Assembly: GCA_001829505.1 (NCBI GenBank)
Contig: MIBK01000044.1
Location: 16,824 to 23,597, forward strand
Source of the DNA: Spirochaetes bacterium RBG_16_67_19
GTDB taxonomy: Bacteria > Spirochaetota > Spirochaetia > SZUA-6 > DRHE01
Direction of reading: 5' to 3'
DNA length: 6,774 nucleotides
In this document: in pieces, positions 5,488 through 6,774 of the stretch
Layout: each line of letters starts with the position of its first letter
How positions within the stretch are numbered: position 1 is the stretch's first letter
Translations under genes and position numbers: made by a program
Notes under the pieces: generated by a model
What the model was told of the DNA's origin: nothing
Databases searched by the model: none
Seen by the model: the letters and a program-made list of their open reading frames with translations, nothing else

Positions 5488-6774
5488 ATGCCGGACTGGT
5501 CCTGGGAGGCCTTCTTCTACCACGTCTATCCGCTCGGGTTCTGCGGGGCCCCGGAGCGCAACGACTTCTCCTCCCCTCCCTCCCCGCGGCTGGAGCGCCT
5601 CGGCGGCTGGCTGGACCATTTGTCGAAGCTCGGGGTGAACGCCCTGTATCTGGGGCCGCTGTTCGAGTCCACCAGCCACGGCTACGACACCGCCGACTAC
5701 CGCCGGGTGGACCGGCGCCTGGGTGACAACGCCACCCTTTCCGCCCTGTCCGCGGAGCTGCACCGCCGCGGCATCCGCCTGGTCCTGGACGGCGTGTTCC
5801 ATCACGTCGGCCGCGACTTCTGGGCCTTCCGCGACCTGCAGGCCCAGGGGCAGGCCTCCCCGTACCGCGACTGGTTCTGCGGCGTGGATTTCTGCGCCCG
5901 CAGCCCCTTGGGCGACCCCTTCCTCTACGACAACTGGGAAGGGCACGCCGAACTGGTCAAGCTCAACGCGGGCAACCCCCAGGTCAGGGCGCACCTCCTG
6001 GAAGCGGTGGAGGGCTGGATCCGGGAGTTCCACCTGGACGGGCTGCGCCTGGACGTGGCCTACCTGCTGGAGGAGGGCTTCCTGCGCGAGCTGGCCGAGC
6101 GCTGCCGTGCCCTGAATCCGGACTTCTGGCTGCTCGGCGAGGTGATCCACGGGGACTACCGGCGCTGGCTGGCCCCGGGACTCCTGGACTCGGTCACCAA
6201 CTACGAGTGCTACAAGGGGCTGTACTCCAGCCACAACGACCGCAACTACTTCGAGATCGCCTATTCCCTGAACCGCCAGTTCGGGGAGCGCGGCCTGTAC
6301 CGCGACCTGCCGCTGTACAACTTCGCCGACAACCACGACGTGGACCGGGTGGCCACCAGCCTGCGCGAGCCGGGGCACCTGTACCCCCTGTACTGCCTGC
6401 TGTTCACCATGCCGGGGGTGCCCAGCCTGTATTATGGCAGCGAATGGGGCATCCCCGGAGCCAGGAGCGCGGGCAGCGACCAGGCGCTGCGCCCCAGCCT
6501 GGAGCTGGAAACGGTGGCACGCGAAAGCCCGAACCGGGAATTGGCCCCGGCGATCACCCGCCTGGCCAGGCTGCGCTCCGACAGCCGCGCACTGCGGCGG
6601 GGAGGCTACCGCCAGCTTTTCGTGGGCCCGGAGCAGTTCGCCTTCGAGCGCCGGTGCGCGGAAGAGGCGGTCATCGTCGCGGCCAACGCCTCCGCCCAAC
6701 CCGCGTCGCTGGTCCTGCCGGTGGACCCGGGCGCGGCATTCACCGACCTGCTGGACGGCGGGGAAGACCTCACT
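5488..6774 (+). CDS. GH13 alpha-amylase-family glycoside hydrolase, C-terminus cut off by the window
   Basis: The frame is open from ATG 5488 to the window end (429 codons, no stop). No signal peptide is present, so the enzyme is probably cytosolic and acts on alpha-glucans or maltodextrins; transglycosylation is also possible. The TIM barrel begins at once (FFYHVYPLGFCG), without the N-terminal CBM34-type domain usual in neopullulanases and cyclomaltodextrinases. GH13 conserved regions: region I DGVFHHVG (101-108); a KLNAGNP stretch (158-164) resembling the MPKLN region; region II GLRLDVA (185-191) with Arg187 and nucleophile Asp189; region III LLGEVIHGD with acid/base Glu218; region IV FADNHDVDR with His283 and transition-state Asp284. 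A C-terminal beta domain starts near residue 375 and is incomplete. The ATG lies nine bases after the lipoprotein stop; GAGGG at 5470-5474 is a distant Shine-Dalgarno candidate and CGGG at 5482-5485 a close one. Family membership is certain; subfamily and exact substrate are not. Confidence 0.95.
   Translation, partial: MPDWSWEAFFYHVYPLGFCGAPERNDFSSPPSPRLERLGGWLDHLSKLGVNALYLGPLFESTSHGYDTADYRRVDRRLGDNATLSALSAELHRRGIRLVLDGVFHHVGRDFWAFRDLQAQGQASPYRDWFCGVDFCARSPLGDPFLYDNWEGHAELVKLNAGNPQVRAHLLEAVEGWIREFHLDGLRLDVAYLLEEGFLRELAERCRALNPDFWLLGEVIHGDYRRWLAPGLLDSVTNYECYKGLYSSHNDRNYFEIAYSLNRQFGERGLYRDLPLYNFADNHDVDRVATSLREPGHLYPLYCLLFTMPGVPSLYYGSEWGIPGARSAGSDQALRPSLELETVARESPNRELAPAITRLARLRSDSRALRRGGYRQLFVGPEQFAFERRCAEEAVIVAANASAQPASLVLPVDPGAAFTDLLDGGEDLT

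Noticed and set aside
5254..6699. Long open frame (481 codons) on the minus strand, opposite the lipoprotein end and the GH13 gene
   Set aside because: It spans two real genes on the other strand and shows no recognisable domain; it is a by-product of G+C-rich third positions.

Overview
The window is G+C-rich DNA (roughly two thirds G+C by eye) from a bacterium with a Gram-negative type envelope. It is densely coding, with two oppositely oriented gene groups that diverge from a short regulatory region at about 4152-4224. A membrane-anchored class III cyclase, a TPR lipoprotein with a CsgG-like domain and a cytosolic GH13 glycosidase together fit Spirochaetota best, but this is a tentative inference; Deltaproteobacteria-like lineages are also possible. 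No tRNA, rRNA, CRISPR array, insertion sequence or phage gene was seen.

Leftward group (minus strand, 4151 down to 1). First is a complete class I DAHP synthase (3105-4151), the entry enzyme of the shikimate pathway, with all metal and substrate residues in place. After a 74-base gap comes a complete membrane adenylate cyclase (1372-3030) with its own strong-looking promoter inside that gap. It overlaps by four bases (ATGA) a coiled-coil membrane protein (1375 down to the window edge, C-terminus missing). That protein has no recognised family, so the cyclase and its coupled partner are the least characterised unit here.

Rightward group (plus strand, 4225-6774). A lipoprotein with six TPR repeats and a C-terminal CsgG-like domain (4225-5478) is followed nine bases later by a GH13 alpha-amylase-family enzyme (5488 to the window edge, C-terminus missing). 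The lipoprotein start has no usable Shine-Dalgarno, and a predicted extended -10 box sits so close that the transcript may be leaderless.

Regulation visible in the sequence. The palindrome TGTACA (4191-4196) is placed to act as the -35 box for both divergent promoters. A perfect 9-base direct repeat with a 12-base period (3088-3108) overlaps the -35 box of the cyclase promoter and the stop codon of the DAHP synthase gene. I found no convincing rho-independent terminator.

Overall this looks like ordinary chromosomal DNA with known families. The observations most worth following are the cyclase/coiled-coil pair, the direct repeat at the cyclase promoter, the compact divergent promoter, and the lipoprotein/glycosidase pairing. 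I see no clear evidence of an entirely new system.
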